DNA of 5,424 bases from positions 1 through 5,424 of the forward strand of contig DGGS01000110.1 in the NCBI GenBank assembly GCA_002392325.1, given 5' to 3'. A program made the translations under genes and the position numbers. Shown here piece after piece: positions 4,954 to 5,424 of the stretch. Within the stretch, counting starts at the first letter, position 1, and every line of letters starts with the position of its first letter. This DNA comes from Bacteroidales bacterium UBA3868 (GTDB lineage Bacteria; Bacteroidota; Bacteroidia; Bacteroidales; WCHB1-69). The notes under the pieces are model-generated. The model had not been told where the DNA came from. It worked only from the letters and a program-made list of their open reading frames with translations, and did not search any database.

Positions 4954-5424
4954 TCAATACTTATACTTCTCTTTCCAGCAGTTCCGCAGATATTTCCGTA
5001 ACTCGTTTTCCCGCGGGTTGTTCTGGGGCTCATAGATCTTCACGCCCTGCAATCCTTCTGGCATAAACTCTTGATTTACAAAGTTGTTCTCGAAGTCGTG
5101 AGCATATTGGTACCCTTTGTGATATCCCAATTCTTTCATTAGTTTGGTGGGTGCGTTGCGGATGTGCAGGGGCACGGGCAGGTCGCCGGTCTGCTTCACA
5201 GCGGCGTAAGCGTTGTCGATGGCGATAATGGCGGCATTGCTCTTGGGTGAACAAGCCAGATAGATGGCGGTTTGCGCCAGCGGAATCCTGCCCTCCGGCA
5301 TGCCGATGACATTCACGGCCTGGAAACAGTTGTTGGCCAGCAGCAAAGCATTCGGGTTGGCGTTTCCGATGTCTTCCGAGGCCAGAATCACCATGCGGCG
5401 GGCTATGAAGAGCGGGTCCTCGCC
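4954..5424 (-). CDS. rarA: Replication-associated recombination protein RarA/MgsA, C-terminal part (cut by window edge)
   Basis: The reading frame is open to the window edge and gives the last 156 codons before the TGA at 4956-4954. It begins GEDPLFIARRMVILASEDIG, the conserved lid/C-terminal region of the RarA/MgsA (WHIP/MGS1-like) AAA+ ATPases. It continues with PEGRIPLAQTAIYLACSPKS, then VPLHIRNAPTKLMKELGY and the Tyr-rich GYQYAHDF region of the MgsA C-terminal domain. Full-length members have about 420-450 residues; the Walker motifs lie beyond the window. RarA is a cytosolic tetrameric ATPase acting at stalled replication forks and single-stranded DNA ends. The apparent Met at 5394 is internal (…ARRM…), not the start. 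Only 4 bp separate its stop from the PorP-like start, so the two genes are very likely cotranscribed, although no functional link is obvious. Confidence 0.95.
   Translation of the reverse strand, partial: GEDPLFIARRMVILASEDIGNANPNALLLANNCFQAVNVIGMPEGRIPLAQTAIYLACSPKSNAAIIAIDNAYAAVKQTGDLPVPLHIRNAPTKLMKELGYHKGYQYAHDFENNFVNQEFMPEGLQGVKIYEPQNNPRENELRKYLRNCWKEKYKY

Noticed and set aside
4950..5033. ATG at 5033 as the PorP-like start
   Set aside because: The extra 28 residues lie inside rarA in another frame and come before a complete signal peptide that begins at the ATG at 4949.

Overview
The window looks like chromosomal DNA of a member of the Bacteroidota. Three things point there: a PorP/SprF-type outer-membrane protein next to a PD40/OmpA-like protein (both belong to the type IX secretion and gliding world, which is restricted to this phylum); three exact matches to the Bacteroidota -7 promoter element TAnnTTTG; and AT-rich translation starts without Shine-Dalgarno sequences. 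I cannot name the genus.

Left part (1-371): on the minus strand a small two-helix membrane protein (50-259) carries a GldL-like HWPG hairpin. Its stop codon overlaps by ATGA the start of a low-molecular-weight protein tyrosine phosphatase, of which only the first 17 codons (1-53) lie in the window, including the complete C(X)5R phosphate-binding loop. A 112-bp divergent intergenic region holds one TAnnTTTG element for each direction. To the right, on the plus strand, comes a secreted alpha/beta-hydrolase of the esterase/lipase type (372-1340).

Middle (1341-2140): the hydrolase converges, with a 26-bp gap and a small hairpin, on a FatA-like acyl-ACP thioesterase (1367-2107, minus). The thioesterase has its own promoter match just upstream.

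Right part (2141-5424, all minus): reading in the direction of transcription, the C-terminal 156 codons of the replication-associated AAA+ ATPase RarA/MgsA are followed after only 4 bp by a PorP/SprF family beta-barrel protein. After 124 bp comes an exported PD40 beta-propeller protein with an OmpA-like C-terminal domain. The arrangement suggests one transcript for rarA, the porP-like gene and the ompA-like gene, with the thioesterase following 33 bp later under its own promoter. The PorP-like and PD40/OmpA-like proteins probably act together at the outer membrane, as PorP/PorE or SprF partners do; no T9SS cargo or adhesin is visible here. The 124-bp spacer between them is made almost entirely of three consecutive, unrelated short tandem repeats with periods of 9, 8-9 and 7 bp.

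No RNA genes, CRISPR arrays, insertion sequences or attachment sites were seen. No gap between genes exceeds 125 bp. I found no convincing wholly new system. The items most worth a second look are the composite repeat spacer, the HWPG membrane protein coupled to a phosphatase, the unusual OmpA-like signature and the cysteine in the thioesterase active-site loop.
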